Assembly (NCBI GenBank): GCA_036555515.1
Contig: DATBLC010000003.1
Location: forward strand, 1-50,148
Origin: DATACQ01 sp036555515
Lineage (GTDB): Bacteria; Desulfobacterota; Binatia; UBA9968
Direction: 5' to 3'
Length of the DNA stretch: 50,148 nt
Under the pieces are notes generated by a model. It worked only from the letters and a program-made list of their open reading frames with translations. It searched no databases and was not told the DNA's origin. This document shows positions 1-8,536 of the stretch, in pieces. The position numbers and the translations under genes are program-made. The stretch's first letter is position 1. Each line of letters opens with the position of its first letter.

Positions 1-270
1 TGAGTTCGTTATTTAGAGACTATGTCGCTAGTGTGCGACCGAGAGGCGAGCCCTTCCGATCGCGGTCAATGGTTCTCTGCCTTGCCGGCCACCACCGCGT
101 CCTCTCCATAGGTGGAAATGCCCGCCGGCAGGGCCTGAAAACAGCCTTTGCGCTCCTGTGCCCGCGCTCTCCAGGTCTCACCCCTCGGTCGCTGTTTGGT
201 TACTCAATTGTGGACTCCTTAATAAATCACGCAAAGGCCGCAAAGAAGTCGGCGATTCGGGGGTGAAACC

Positions 271-1083
271 ATGGAAAGTAACGTCATTCAGCAACGCGTG
301 CCGGTTCACGGCGACCCGGGCCATTGGGTTCACGTTACCGACAGTCCGCGCCACGTTCGAGTGTTTCTTGGCGGTGAAACCATCGCGGACAGTAAACGGG
401 TCAAACTCGTTAGAGAACCGGAGGTGTTGCCCGCTTATTATTTTCCTAAGGCGGACGTGCGTATGGATCTGTTCGTTTCCAGCCAGCATAAGAGCCGATG
501 CCCGGTCAAGGGCGAGGCGTCGTATTGGTCGGTCCAGGCCGGCGAGCGCTGCGCTGAAAACGCAGCGTGGAGCTACACAGCGCCGCTCACCGGAGTCGAA
601 AACCTCGCAGGGCATTTCGCTTTCGATTGGCCGAAAATGGACAAGTGGATGGAAGAGGACGAAGAAATCTTCAAGCACGCCCGCGACCCGTATAAGCGCG
701 TCGATGTCTTGCCGAGTAAGCGCCATGTGCGTGTGGTCATCGACGGGCAAATCGTGGTGGATACCCACCGACCCCATTTGCTCTTCGAGACCAACCATCC
801 CGTGCGTTACTACATCCCGCAGGAAGACGTGCGCATGGACTTGCTGACGTCGAGCGCGACCACGTCGCGCTGTCCCTATAAGGGACCGGCGTCCTACTGG
901 TCGGTAAAGATCGGCAACGAGACGTTCGCCGATTTGGTTTGGGGCTACATGGACCCGATTCCCGAATGTCCAAAAATTAAGGGCCTTCTCTGTTTCTTTC
1001 ACGAGCGCGGCTGCGACATTTATGTAGACGGCGAGCTGATACCTCGGCCGCAAACGAAATGGGCGCGCGCTTTGCGCGAATAG
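271..1083 (+). CDS. Tandem DUF427 domain protein
   Basis: This 270-residue protein contains two copies of the DUF427 fold, roughly residues 25-115 and 140-235. Each copy has the family signatures: an HVRV or HVRVVIDG strand, a YYFPKADVRMD or YYIPQEDVRMD strand, and a CPxKGxASYWSV motif followed by a WxY segment. The ATG follows GGGGGTGAAACC, a usable ribosome site. DUF427 proteins are small cytoplasmic beta proteins of unknown biochemistry; double-domain versions are common in soil bacteria. The zinc dehydrogenase gene begins 16 bases downstream, so the two are probably co-transcribed. The family assignment is firm, but no function can be read from the sequence. Confidence 0.9.
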   Translation: MESNVIQQRVPVHGDPGHWVHVTDSPRHVRVFLGGETIADSKRVKLVREPEVLPAYYFPKADVRMDLFVSSQHKSRCPVKGEASYWSVQAGERCAENAAWSYTAPLTGVENLAGHFAFDWPKMDKWMEEDEEIFKHARDPYKRVDVLPSKRHVRVVIDGQIVVDTHRPHLLFETNHPVRYYIPQEDVRMDLLTSSATTSRCPYKGPASYWSVKIGNETFADLVWGYMDPIPECPKIKGLLCFFHERGCDIYVDGELIPRPQTKWARALRE

Positions 1084-1099
1084 CGCGCACACGCGGACC

Positions 1100-2050
1100 A
1101 TGGATGCGCTTTATTGGAATGGTCGCGATTTAGAATTTAGATCCGGCTACCGCTCGCCCGTTGGCGATGGACAAAGCGCGCTCGTCAGAGTTCACCTGTC
1201 GGGAATCTGCTCCACCGATTTGCAGATCTTCAAAGGCTATATGGGGTTCACGGGCGTGCCCGGCCATGAGTTCGTGGGCAGCGTCGTTGAGGGGCCGCAA
1301 GCGCTCATCGACGAGCGGGTTGTCGGAGAAATCAATTTTGCCTGCGGCAATTGCGATCATTGCCATCGCGGCTTGACCCGGCATTGCCCGGCGCGGAGCG
1401 TGATGGGAATTCACAACGCCGACGGCGCGTTCGCGGAATATGTTTCGATCCCCGCAACGAATCTTCACGTCGTGCCGGAAGGGGTCTGCGACGAAGAAGC
1501 GGTATTTACTGAGCCGCTGGCGGCGGCATTTGAAATTCTCGAACAGATTCAAGTCAACCCCGGCGATGGGATTCTCGTGCTCGGCGACGGTAAGCTCGGC
1601 AATCTATGCGCCCAGGTGCTGCGGCAGGCGAGCGCCCATGTTACCGTGCTGGGGAAACACGAGGAAAAGCTCAAACTCGTCAAACATGCCGGCCATCGGA
1701 CAATCCAATTAGCGGATTGGCAGCCCCAACAATTCGACATCGTTGTCGAAGCGACCGGTTCCGCCGCCGGTCTCCAACTCGCGCTTAGCGCCGTTCGGCC
1801 GCGCGGCACCCTGGTACTCAAAAGCACCATCGCGGCGAATCATCAAGTGTCGCTGGCGCCGCTCGTGATCAATGAGATCGCCGTCATCGGATCGCGCTGC
1901 GGTCTCTTTCCGCCGGCGCTGGAAGCACTAAAAGAAAAGCGCGTTTCTGTGACGCCAATGATCGAGAAGATCTACGCCCTGGATGACGGCATTGCAGCGG
2001 TTTCGCACGCGGCGCGGCCCGGGACACGAAAGATTTTATTGCGACCCTAG
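1100..2050 (+). CDS. Zinc-dependent medium-chain alcohol dehydrogenase
   Basis: This 316-residue MDR-family oxidoreductase would oxidise or reduce an alcohol, polyol or similar substrate with NAD(P). The N-terminal catalytic domain has the catalytic zinc ligands in GICSTD and GHEF. The structural zinc cluster is CGNCDHCHRG followed by HC, and FTEPLAAAFE supplies the usual glutamate. The Rossmann domain follows with VLGDGKLGNLCAQ. At 316 residues it is slightly shorter than the usual 340-350. The closest feel is to the threonine or sorbitol dehydrogenase subgroup, but the substrate cannot be predicted. It follows the DUF427 gene closely and is followed by a MITE-like element. Confidence 0.9.
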   Translation: MDALYWNGRDLEFRSGYRSPVGDGQSALVRVHLSGICSTDLQIFKGYMGFTGVPGHEFVGSVVEGPQALIDERVVGEINFACGNCDHCHRGLTRHCPARSVMGIHNADGAFAEYVSIPATNLHVVPEGVCDEEAVFTEPLAAAFEILEQIQVNPGDGILVLGDGKLGNLCAQVLRQASAHVTVLGKHEEKLKLVKHAGHRTIQLADWQPQQFDIVVEATGSAAGLQLALSAVRPRGTLVLKSTIAANHQVSLAPLVINEIAVIGSRCGLFPPALEALKEKRVSVTPMIEKIYALDDGIAAVSHAARPGTRKILLRP

Positions 2051-2097
2051 ACTATTGGGAGGGATCCAGGCAACAATGCCATGGGTGTGGGGTTCAG

Positions 2098-2363
2098 CCC
2101 GGATTCCGCAATTGCGCTCGACAGAAGCGCGAGGCGCAACCCTTCCGTAGTCAAAGTCTCAGCCGAAGGCTGATCCGCCTGTGGCGGAGATGCCGTCTGC
2201 CTCTGAGCATATGTCGAACAGCGGTGCTTCGACGGAATGTTAAAGCCCGTAACAACGAAGTGCAAAAGCGCAAAATGACTTTGAAATTTTACAGTTCGAC
2301 GCCTTCCCTACTCCAGGGTTCCACCTCGCTTGCCGTCTCCTCAGCCTAACTGCGGAATCCGGG
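2098..2363 (+). mobile_element. MITE-like element, copy A (266 bp)
   Basis: The element starts with CCCGGATTCCGCA and ends with the exact inverse TGCGGAATCCGGG. It is flanked by the direct repeat TTCAG (2093-2097 and 2364-2368), the mark of transposition with a 5-bp target duplication. The body has no long open frame. It holds three consecutive hairpins: CAGCC/GGCTG, TCCGCC/GGCGGA and GTCTGC, the last with its 3' arm degenerate in this copy. Five related copies occur in the window. It fills the space between the convergent dehydrogenase and sirtuin genes and ends 13 bases from the sirtuin stop codon. Confidence 0.85.
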
Positions 2364-2376
2364 TTCAGGGAAAATT

Positions 2377-3147
2377 CTAGCGTGGTGCTCTATCCGGTGC
2401 CGTGAGCCGAAGCAGAGTTTCAAAGAACTCTCCAATGGCTCTACGATAAACGAAGTCCGCCAAATCATCCAGCAGGGTCTCATCGCGGTTGATGATCGCG
2501 AGTAGGGCGCCGCTGCGTTTGGCGATCAAGGGGAAAGAAGCGGCGGGCTGGACTTGCAGCGATGAGCCGACGACGATGAAAACTTCCGCTTGCTCACTCC
2601 ACGCCTGCGCTCTTTGCATTGCTTCCACCGGCATCGATTGGCCGAAAGAGACGTTGGCAGACTTTAGAAAACCGCCGCAGTGATCGCAGGTCGGCGCGGT
2701 GAACTCTTCGGATAAGTTCTCATACACATCCGCCGGTTCGTAGCGTTTGCCGCACTTGAGGCAGGTGACCAGGCGGTCGGTGCCGTGGAGTTCCACTAAC
2801 TTCGCCTCTGATACACCGGCAAGCTTGTGTAGCCCGTCGATATTTTGCGTGATGAGGCCGAGCAGCTGGCCGCGCTGCTCGAATTCGCGGATCGCATGAT
2901 GGCCGATGTTCGGCTCGACTGTTTTGAAAAGCTCGTAGGTCGCTTTCTTCAAGCGCCAGTGCTGAAGGCGTGCCGCTTCACTGGCAAGAAAGTCCTGAAA
3001 ATAGACTGGTTGGTATTTGCTCCAAACGCCACCTGGGCTGCGAAAGTCCGGGACACCGGATTCCGTGCTGATGCCCGCGCCGGTGAAGAAGACGATGGCT
3101 TTAGAGTCTATTACGCGCGCGGCGAATGCAGTCAGATCAAGCGTCAT
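2377..3147 (-). CDS. NAD-dependent protein deacylase, Sir2 family
   Basis: This 256-residue cytoplasmic sirtuin removes acyl groups from protein lysines, using NAD and releasing nicotinamide and O-acyl-ADP-ribose. All family signatures are visible: GAGISTESGVPDFRS near residue 23, TQNIDGLH with ELHG carrying the catalytic histidine, two CxxC pairs (CLKC and CDHC) for structural zinc, GSSLQVQP, and a nicotinamide-pocket NID. The length is normal for bacterial CobB-type enzymes. The start lies 8 bases after the stop of the upstream FKBP gene, without a clear ribosome site of its own, so translational coupling is likely. Substrates cannot be predicted. Confidence 0.93.
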   Translation of the reverse strand: MTLDLTAFAARVIDSKAIVFFTGAGISTESGVPDFRSPGGVWSKYQPVYFQDFLASEAARLQHWRLKKATYELFKTVEPNIGHHAIREFEQRGQLLGLITQNIDGLHKLAGVSEAKLVELHGTDRLVTCLKCGKRYEPADVYENLSEEFTAPTCDHCGGFLKSANVSFGQSMPVEAMQRAQAWSEQAEVFIVVGSSLQVQPAASFPLIAKRSGALLAIINRDETLLDDLADFVYRRAIGEFFETLLRLTAPDRAPR

Positions 3148-3155
3148 TGCGCGCG

Positions 3156-3773
3156 CTATTTTTTTTGCGCGGGTTCGGCCGGTTTCGCAGGCTGGGCAGG
3201 CGCCGCGGGTTTAGCTGGAGCGGCGGGGGCCGCCGGTTGCGCCGATGGCACTGGCGCGGGCTGAATATCGACGACCTTCACGTCGAAGACCAAAGTCTTG
3301 CCCGCCATCGGGTGATTTAGATCCACCACCACAGTTTTTTCTTTGATCTCATGGACGCGGGCCTGCATGGGCTGTCCTTGCGGTCCTTGTCCCGAAAGCA
3401 CAACGCCGACCTTAAGCCCACTGGCTGGAAGCTTTTCTTTGGGAACCTCTTGGAACGCATTTTTGTTAACTGGCCCGTAAGCGTCCTCGGGTTTGACGGT
3501 CACATGTTTTTCGCCGCCGACCTTCATGCCGGTAAGTTCTTTTTCCAGCCCTGGGATCATCATCTTTTTGCCATGAATATATTTCAGTGGCTCTTTGCCC
3601 TTGCTCGATTCGATGACTTTGCCGTCAGTTCCCGAGAGCGTGTAATGCACGCTGATCAATTGTCCGTCTTTGACGGTCCGGTCGTCTTTGGTCGTTTCCG
3701 CGGCCGGCGCAACGGTGGCTAGCAGACAGGCCGCCGCCAACGCGGCGAGCGACGATACTCGTATGTGCATCAA
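3156..3773 (-). CDS. Exported FKBP-type peptidyl-prolyl isomerase (SlyD-like)
   Basis: This 205-residue protein is a predicted exported proline isomerase and folding helper. An N-terminal signal peptide (MMHIRVSSLAALAAACLLA, with an alanine-rich cleavage region) is followed by an FKBP domain with an inserted chaperone flap, as in SlyD. The domain reads VHYTLSGTDGKVIESS, YIHGKKMMIPGLEKEL, PEDAYGP, and VVDLNHPMAGKTLVFDVKV at the end. The C-terminus is an unusual proline/alanine/lysine-rich tail of about 35 residues, possibly a spacer through the periplasm or cell wall. It sits directly upstream of the sirtuin gene and has a paralogue at 6171-6731. Confidence 0.9.
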   Translation of the reverse strand: MMHIRVSSLAALAAACLLATVAPAAETTKDDRTVKDGQLISVHYTLSGTDGKVIESSKGKEPLKYIHGKKMMIPGLEKELTGMKVGGEKHVTVKPEDAYGPVNKNAFQEVPKEKLPASGLKVGVVLSGQGPQGQPMQARVHEIKEKTVVVDLNHPMAGKTLVFDVKVVDIQPAPVPSAQPAAPAAPAKPAAPAQPAKPAEPAQKK

Positions 3774-3860
3774 GGTCTCCTTTGAAATTGGTTGCCGCGT
3801 CTAAGCAGTGTAAACATTTTATACTTTAGACTGCAGGAATACAATAAAACCATCGCGAAG

Positions 3861-4859
3861 CTAATATTTGCCGATCACCCGCTTGCCCCAGGCCTCCATG
3901 ACCTCGTCATAGATCGCGTTGGGCGGCGTTAATAAAATGCGCCTGATGCCCTCGGCCTCCAGCCGTTTGACCTTCGCGATACATTCTTCCGGCGTGCCGG
4001 CGATGGTGAAGCGCTCAAGCAAGTAGTCGGTCACCAGGTCGGGATCGACGCGCTCTTCAATTGGTTTCGAGATGTCAAAAACGGCCATGAATTTTTGCAC
4101 GCCCGCGACTTCTTTTTCAGGCACGGTTTCCATGGTGAAACGAAAATTGTGGTGCGCGCGGTTGGCCATGCGCGAGCGCACGCGCCGGCGCGCGAGGTCG
4201 CCGTCGTCATGCACCACGATCATACCGGCGGGCATGAGGTCTATCTCCGACGGCGAGCGGCCGGCTTCCTTCGCCCCCTCGCCGATGCGCACTTCGGCCC
4301 ACTCTAAAACATCCAGATCGAAACCGGTGCCGAGAATTACTCCATCACAAGCGCGCCCCGCGACGCGCAGGGTCTTGGGCCCTTCGGCGGAGATGTAAAC
4401 CGGCACCGGACGCCTGCCGGCCTTGAGCTTTACGTTGCCGCCGGCCCGCTCTTTGCCCTTGGGCACATCGACGCCGCGGTCGTGCAAGAGATCGCGAATG
4501 AGGCGCAGCCCCTTTTCAAAATCGACGAGTTTGGTCGCCGTTCTTCCGAGGCTGTACACCGGACCGTCGCCGGTGCCCAAGCCGATGATCGCGCGGCCTT
4601 CGGAAATTTCATTGAGGGTGGCGAAGGAATTGGCGACAATGGAGGGGTCGCGATAGACAATGTTGGTCACGGCGGTGCCGAAGCGGATTTTTTTTGTATT
4701 GACCGCGCACATCGCCATGGCCTGAAAAGGATCGACATTGTTCATCTGGCTGTCGGCGAAAAATATCGCTTCAAAGCCGAGCTCTTCGGCGCGTTTGGCA
4801 CGAGCTACCGCTTCACTAATGGTGCGCGCGGAACCATGCAAGCAAGAACTTATCGCCAT
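3861..4859 (-). CDS. LLM-class flavin/F420-dependent oxidoreductase
   Basis: This 332-residue TIM-barrel oxidoreductase belongs to the bacterial luciferase-like superfamily and uses FMN or F420. It resembles the methylene-tetrahydromethanopterin reductase-like subgroup. Visible family features are ARAKRAEELGFEAIFFADSQ near the N-terminus, GTAVTNIVYRDPSIVANSFATL, EGRAIIGLGTGDGPVYSLG, and the late ISAEGPKTLRVAGRACDGVILG segment. GGAGG lies 8 bases before the ATG. The gene follows an MFS transporter on the same strand with a 51-base gap, suggesting uptake and turnover of a small molecule. The substrate and cofactor cannot be settled from the sequence. Confidence 0.88.
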   Translation of the reverse strand: MAISSCLHGSARTISEAVARAKRAEELGFEAIFFADSQMNNVDPFQAMAMCAVNTKKIRFGTAVTNIVYRDPSIVANSFATLNEISEGRAIIGLGTGDGPVYSLGRTATKLVDFEKGLRLIRDLLHDRGVDVPKGKERAGGNVKLKAGRRPVPVYISAEGPKTLRVAGRACDGVILGTGFDLDVLEWAEVRIGEGAKEAGRSPSEIDLMPAGMIVVHDDGDLARRRVRSRMANRAHHNFRFTMETVPEKEVAGVQKFMAVFDISKPIEERVDPDLVTDYLLERFTIAGTPEECIAKVKRLEAEGIRRILLTPPNAIYDEVMEAWGKRVIGKY

Positions 4860-4910
4860 CGCTTCATCCTCCCGACTCTGTATGGAAAAAGCCTATGGGG
4901 CAATTGGCGG

Positions 4911-6170
4911 CTATGTCAACTGGCGGGCCTGCCAACGGCTGCATGCGTGAATAGCGAAGCCGGAAATGACGTAGCAGAGTAGACAAACCGTAAAGGGCCA
5001 GGCGTAGGAGCCGGTGATGTCGAAGACGTAGCCCCCCAACCACGACCCAATGGCGCTACCAAAACCAAAACTGATTTCGAGAAAACCGAAGATGAGGCCG
5101 ATTTTCCGGCCGGAAAAGATATCGCCGATAACGGCGCCATAGGTAGGATTGCCGGCGCTGTGGCCGATGCCGTAAAGCGCTACGGCGAAATAGATCAACC
5201 AGGGCGACGCGCCGGTGGCCATGGCGACTAGGCAAGCGACCCCTGAAGCTGTGACCGCGGTGGCGACGCCATAGGCTTTGTCGCGCCCGAGGCGGTCGGA
5301 GATTGTCCCCCAGACAACGGTCGCGCCGATCCTTATGAAACCGATCAGGCCGAAATAGAAGGATGCGGTCAGTTTGTCAAATCCGACGGAAACGAAGTGG
5401 GCAATGGCGTGGGTATTGATCATGAACAACGCTGTGCCAAGGGCCAGGTGGCCGACGGTGACGCACCAGAATGGAAAGGACAGGGTCGCTTCGCGCAAAC
5501 TCCAGTCCCGGCCGCCTGCTCTCTTATGGCCATGGTGGCCGGCCAAACCGCTTGCTGCGGGCGCGCTGTCGCCGTCGGGAAATTGCCCAACATCCGCCGG
5601 GCTGCGCCGCTGTAACAGCGCGTTGGCGGGAAGCAGAGCAAACGATAACAAAGAGCCTGTCGCGACGAAGGTCCAGCGCCAGCCGACGTGATCGATCAAT
5701 AGCTGCGTCAGCGGCACCATCACCAGCGCGCCTAAACCCTGGCCCATGCTGGAGATGCCAATGGCCGTGGCGCGCTTGCGCACGAACCAAGAGGAAATGA
5801 GAGCGTTGTGGCCGACAAAGCTGAGAGCGCCTTGTCCCAGAGCCGTGATTAAGCCGTAGGAAAAATAGAGACCCGACAGGGAGTTTGCGAACGATGACGA
5901 AATCAGACCGGCACCGACCAAAAAAGCCCCGACCGGCATGAGGAGGCGTGGACCGAAGCGGTCAAAGGCGAGACCGACCATCGGCGCGGCTAGCGCGTAA
6001 ACGACGAAATTGACCGACGCGATTGTGGCGCCGTCGCTGCGCGACCAGGAAAACTCTTCCAGTAAAGCGAGGTAATAAACGCCGAAGGCGCCGTTCACAC
6101 CGCGCATCGCGACCAGATTGGCGAAGCAAAGCGCGAGAATAACGTAACCGTAAAAAAATCTGGGACGCAG
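4911..6170 (-). CDS. MFS transporter with a probable CUG start
   Basis: This major facilitator transporter resembles the oxalate/formate and monocarboxylate branch. From the first ATG (6107) it would be 398 residues but lack half of its first membrane helix. The open frame continues upstream for 21 codons and supplies exactly the missing family N-terminus (RFFYGYVILALCFANLVAM). No ATG, GTG or TTG occurs there. The first codon after the FKBP stop is CTG (6168-6170), with GGAGG (6179-6183) 8 bases before it. I therefore choose CTG, giving 419 residues and 12 predicted helices. The gene is in the same frame as FKBP and probably translationally coupled. LLM oxidoreductase lies downstream. The substrate is unknown. 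Confidence 0.85.
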   Translation of the reverse strand: MRPRFFYGYVILALCFANLVAMRGVNGAFGVYYLALLEEFSWSRSDGATIASVNFVVYALAAPMVGLAFDRFGPRLLMPVGAFLVGAGLISSSFANSLSGLYFSYGLITALGQGALSFVGHNALISSWFVRKRATAIGISSMGQGLGALVMVPLTQLLIDHVGWRWTFVATGSLLSFALLPANALLQRRSPADVGQFPDGDSAPAASGLAGHHGHKRAGGRDWSLREATLSFPFWCVTVGHLALGTALFMINTHAIAHFVSVGFDKLTASFYFGLIGFIRIGATVVWGTISDRLGRDKAYGVATAVTASGVACLVAMATGASPWLIYFAVALYGIGHSAGNPTYGAVIGDIFSGRKIGLIFGFLEISFGFGSAIGSWLGGYVFDITGSYAWPFTVCLLCYVISGFAIHACSRWQARQLT

Positions 6171-6731
6171 TTACTTCGCCTCCGCGGCTTTGATGTCTTT
6201 GACCTTGACGTCGAAGTTGAGCGTTTTACCTGCCAGCGGATGGTTGAAATCCACGACCACGGTGGTGGCGGTTACTTTATGAACTCGTATCGGTATCATG
6301 CGCCCGTCCGGGCTCTTGGTCATGAGCATGGCGCCGACCTTTTGCGCGTCCGGCGGAATTTTCTCCTTGGGGAGTTCCTGAAATGCCTTTTCATCCGGCA
6401 GACCGTATCCCTCTTCGGGCCGCACCTGGATTTTCTTTTGGTCGCCGACTTTGAGTCCGTTGAGCGCTTGCTCGAGACCCGGCACAATCTGGCCGGCGCC
6501 ATGTATATAGGTCATTGGTTCCTTACCCGCGCTGGATTCAATGACCGCACCGGTGTCGTCCATGAGGGTATATTCGATGGTCACGACTGCGCCTTGTTGA
6601 ATCTCGGTGGCTGGCTTCAAAGTGATACGGGGAGTCGCCTGACCTGTGTTAGGGACGGAAAGTTGGGTAAGAAAAAACAGCGCGCCCAAAACCGCGCCGC
6701 TGATGGCCAGGAGTCCTAGGAGTTTTTTCAT
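6171..6731 (-). CDS. Membrane-anchored or exported FKBP-type peptidyl-prolyl isomerase
   Basis: This 186-residue protein is a paralogue of the FKBP at 3156-3773. The start is the ATG followed by KKLLGLLAISGAVLGALFF, a signal peptide or membrane anchor; the ribosome site AAAGGGCG precedes it. A longer frame runs upstream, but that part does not look coding. The FKBP domain has TIEYTLMDDTGAVIES, YIHGAGQIVPGLEQAL, RPEEGYGLPDEKAFQELP and VVDFNHPLAGKTLNFDVKV, including the SlyD-type flap. It lacks the Pro/Ala tail of the paralogue. Its stop codon is immediately followed in frame by the MFS transporter start. Confidence 0.9.
   Translation of the reverse strand: MKKLLGLLAISGAVLGALFFLTQLSVPNTGQATPRITLKPATEIQQGAVVTIEYTLMDDTGAVIESSAGKEPMTYIHGAGQIVPGLEQALNGLKVGDQKKIQVRPEEGYGLPDEKAFQELPKEKIPPDAQKVGAMLMTKSPDGRMIPIRVHKVTATTVVVDFNHPLAGKTLNFDVKVKDIKAAEAK
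6179..6183 (-). promoter_or_regulatory. Shine-Dalgarno site supporting a CUG start
   Basis: GGAGG on the minus strand, inside the last codons of the FKBP gene, lies 8 bases before CTG at 6168-6170. It is the best ribosome site near the start of the MFS transporter and supports initiation at that CTG rather than at the internal ATG at 6107. Confidence 0.6.
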
Positions 6732-6866
6732 AGCGCCCTTTCGAGTCAGGCCCACGTTGCCAGGGTGAATATGCCGAATGGTCCTTGCCAATTTACATAT
6801 CTTGGGGAGGAATCGAATACAAATGACAAAATGCAGCGGACAGAATTGCCGGAATGATGAATTAAA

Positions 6867-7132
6867 CGCAGATTCCGCAGCTGCGCTCCACAGGAAGCGC
6901 GAGGCGCAACCCTTCCGTAGCAAAGTCTCAGCCGAAGGCTGATCCGCCCGTGGCAGAGATGCCGTCTGCCTCTAAGCAGACATCGAGCAACGGTGTCTCA
7001 ACGGAACGTTAAAGCTCGTAACAACCAAGTGCGAAAGTGCAAAATGACTTTGAAATTTTACGGTTGAACGCCTTCGCTACTCCAGGGTTCCACCTCGCTC
7101 GCCGTCTTCTCAGACTAACTGCGGAATCCGGG
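6867..7132 (+). mobile_element. MITE-like element, copy B (266 bp)
   Basis: This copy has the same length and body as copy A, including the hairpins CAGCC/GGCTG and GTCTGC/GCAGAC. Its left end has two substitutions (CGCAGATTCCGCA) and its right end is intact (TGCGGAATCCGGG). A perfect 5-bp duplication, TTAAA, flanks it (6862-6866 and 7133-7137). It is the only copy here between codirectional genes (coiled-coil protein upstream, FKBP downstream, minus strand), so it may carry or displace the FKBP promoter region. I see no gene in the remaining 7138-7330. Confidence 0.85.
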
Positions 7133-7330
7133 TTAAATCGCCGCGCGATGCAAAGAAGCACAAGACAACTACGGTTGGTCAAACAACAAGAGACAGGTCC
7201 GTCGAGGCGCGCGCAAGGAGCATGCTGGTTCACGGTTCATGTTCAAGATATGCCGATCTCCTGTGAACCGGATTAGCGCAATCCCTAACTTTGAGCCTGG
7301 AGCCTAAATTTTGAACGGCCGTTGCCTGCG

Positions 7331-8257
7331 CTAGAGCAGCCGTTCCTGGACGGCGTCGCCGTTGTTCCACGGGATGCCGTTGTCGAAGGAGCGGCAAGTC
7401 TTATTTTCCAGGTCCGACACCAGTTGATTCCTTTCACGCAGCTCGGCCAGGAGTATTTGCGATTCGGCGGCAAGTTGTTGCATCAATTGCGCGGCGCTTT
7501 GCTCACGAGACGCGGCAGCCTGCAGCGCGGCCTCTTTTTCGCGAAGTTCGGTTGCTTTAGCCTGCAGATCGGCGTCGGCGGTTTGCAAGCTCCTTTCCAG
7601 AGCGCCGATGGCCAAGCGCGACTCTTCGTCCAGTTGCCTCAACGCCGCGTCTTTCCCCTGAACTGCATCTTCCTTGGCTTTGACCTCGTCTTGCAGTTCG
7701 GTGATTTTGCCTAGCTGGTGCTCGGCGAATTCGCGAAATCGCGTCTCAGCTTGGTTCATCGCCGTTGCCGCCTCATTGAGCCGCAGATTGAGACCGTCGA
7801 TTTCGCCGAGCAGCCCACCTGAGCGCGCGAGGCAATTTTCCAATTGCCCGTCTTTGTCACGCAGAATAGCTTCCAGCGATTCGATCTTCTCCTTGGCGAT
7901 TGCCTCGCGTTCGCGCAGGGCTCGGTCGCGCTCGCCGAGGGCATCGTGTTTTTCTTTGAGCTGAAGCCGCAGGCTGATCAGTTCAGCTTGGGCCAGTTCC
8001 TGGACTTGAGCGGAATGTTGCGCTTCGCGCACGGCGGTATCGCAGGCGCGGTCAGCCAGCGATTTGAATTCATGGAGGAGTCCCCGAAGCAAATTTGCCT
8101 GCGCATCTAATTCAACGGAAGTTTCAGAGCCGGACTCATGTCGCACGTCCTCGCTCCCGGCGTCCGCCCTCTCGGGCTCGGTGTAAGCAAATTTGATCTC
8201 GGCCTCGTTGAAATTGAGCAACTCAGTAACGTCAATATGCATGGTTTCGTCGAACAT
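7331..8257 (-). CDS. Long coiled-coil protein of unknown function
   Basis: This 308-residue acidic protein has no recognised catalytic domain. The start is the ATG at 8257 (MFDETMHIDVTELLN), with AAGGAG before it. The first 60 residues are acidic and low in complexity. Residues 75-285 are an almost unbroken heptad pattern rich in Glu, Leu, Lys, Gln and Ala, with repeated REREAIAKEKIE-type blocks, indicating a long parallel coiled coil. The last 20 residues break the pattern. It has no signal peptide or membrane helix. Such proteins often act as scaffolds or in cell organisation, but that is only a possibility. It stands alone between a MITE and a frameshifted membrane-protein gene. Confidence 0.75.
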   Translation of the reverse strand: MFDETMHIDVTELLNFNEAEIKFAYTEPERADAGSEDVRHESGSETSVELDAQANLLRGLLHEFKSLADRACDTAVREAQHSAQVQELAQAELISLRLQLKEKHDALGERDRALREREAIAKEKIESLEAILRDKDGQLENCLARSGGLLGEIDGLNLRLNEAATAMNQAETRFREFAEHQLGKITELQDEVKAKEDAVQGKDAALRQLDEESRLAIGALERSLQTADADLQAKATELREKEAALQAAASREQSAAQLMQQLAAESQILLAELRERNQLVSDLENKTCRSFDNGIPWNNGDAVQERLL

Positions 8258-8536
8258 CGTGGTTCTCCTTTCGAACGGGATCTTTACCGGCGCGACCCTT
8301 TGTCGGGGGTAAATGTAGCAAACTGTATTCCATCGAAGTCCCGTCCGAGGATTTGAAATTACTTGAGAGAATCCAAGCGCCAAGCGCGGCGGGTAGGGGA
8401 GCCGGGGATGGCAATTGGGAATATTTCTTGACGGTGCCGCCGGTTTTTTGACGCTGGCCGTTGCAGCCACGGGAAAAGTTCTCGAATGAGCGGCTTTCCG
8501 CGATCTGAGGCAGGGTCTTTTAGGCCGTGTTTGCGG

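Noticed and set aside
178..1101. Long minus-strand open frame opposite the DUF427 gene
   Set aside because: It is a shadow of the DUF427 gene: no family signature, and the plus-strand gene has clear domain motifs and a ribosome site.
2098..2363. The repeated 266-bp block as an RNA gene such as tRNA or a riboswitch
   Set aside because: Target duplications and inverted termini explain it as a mobile element; the hairpins do not fit a known RNA family that I can recognise, though a structured RNA role remains open.
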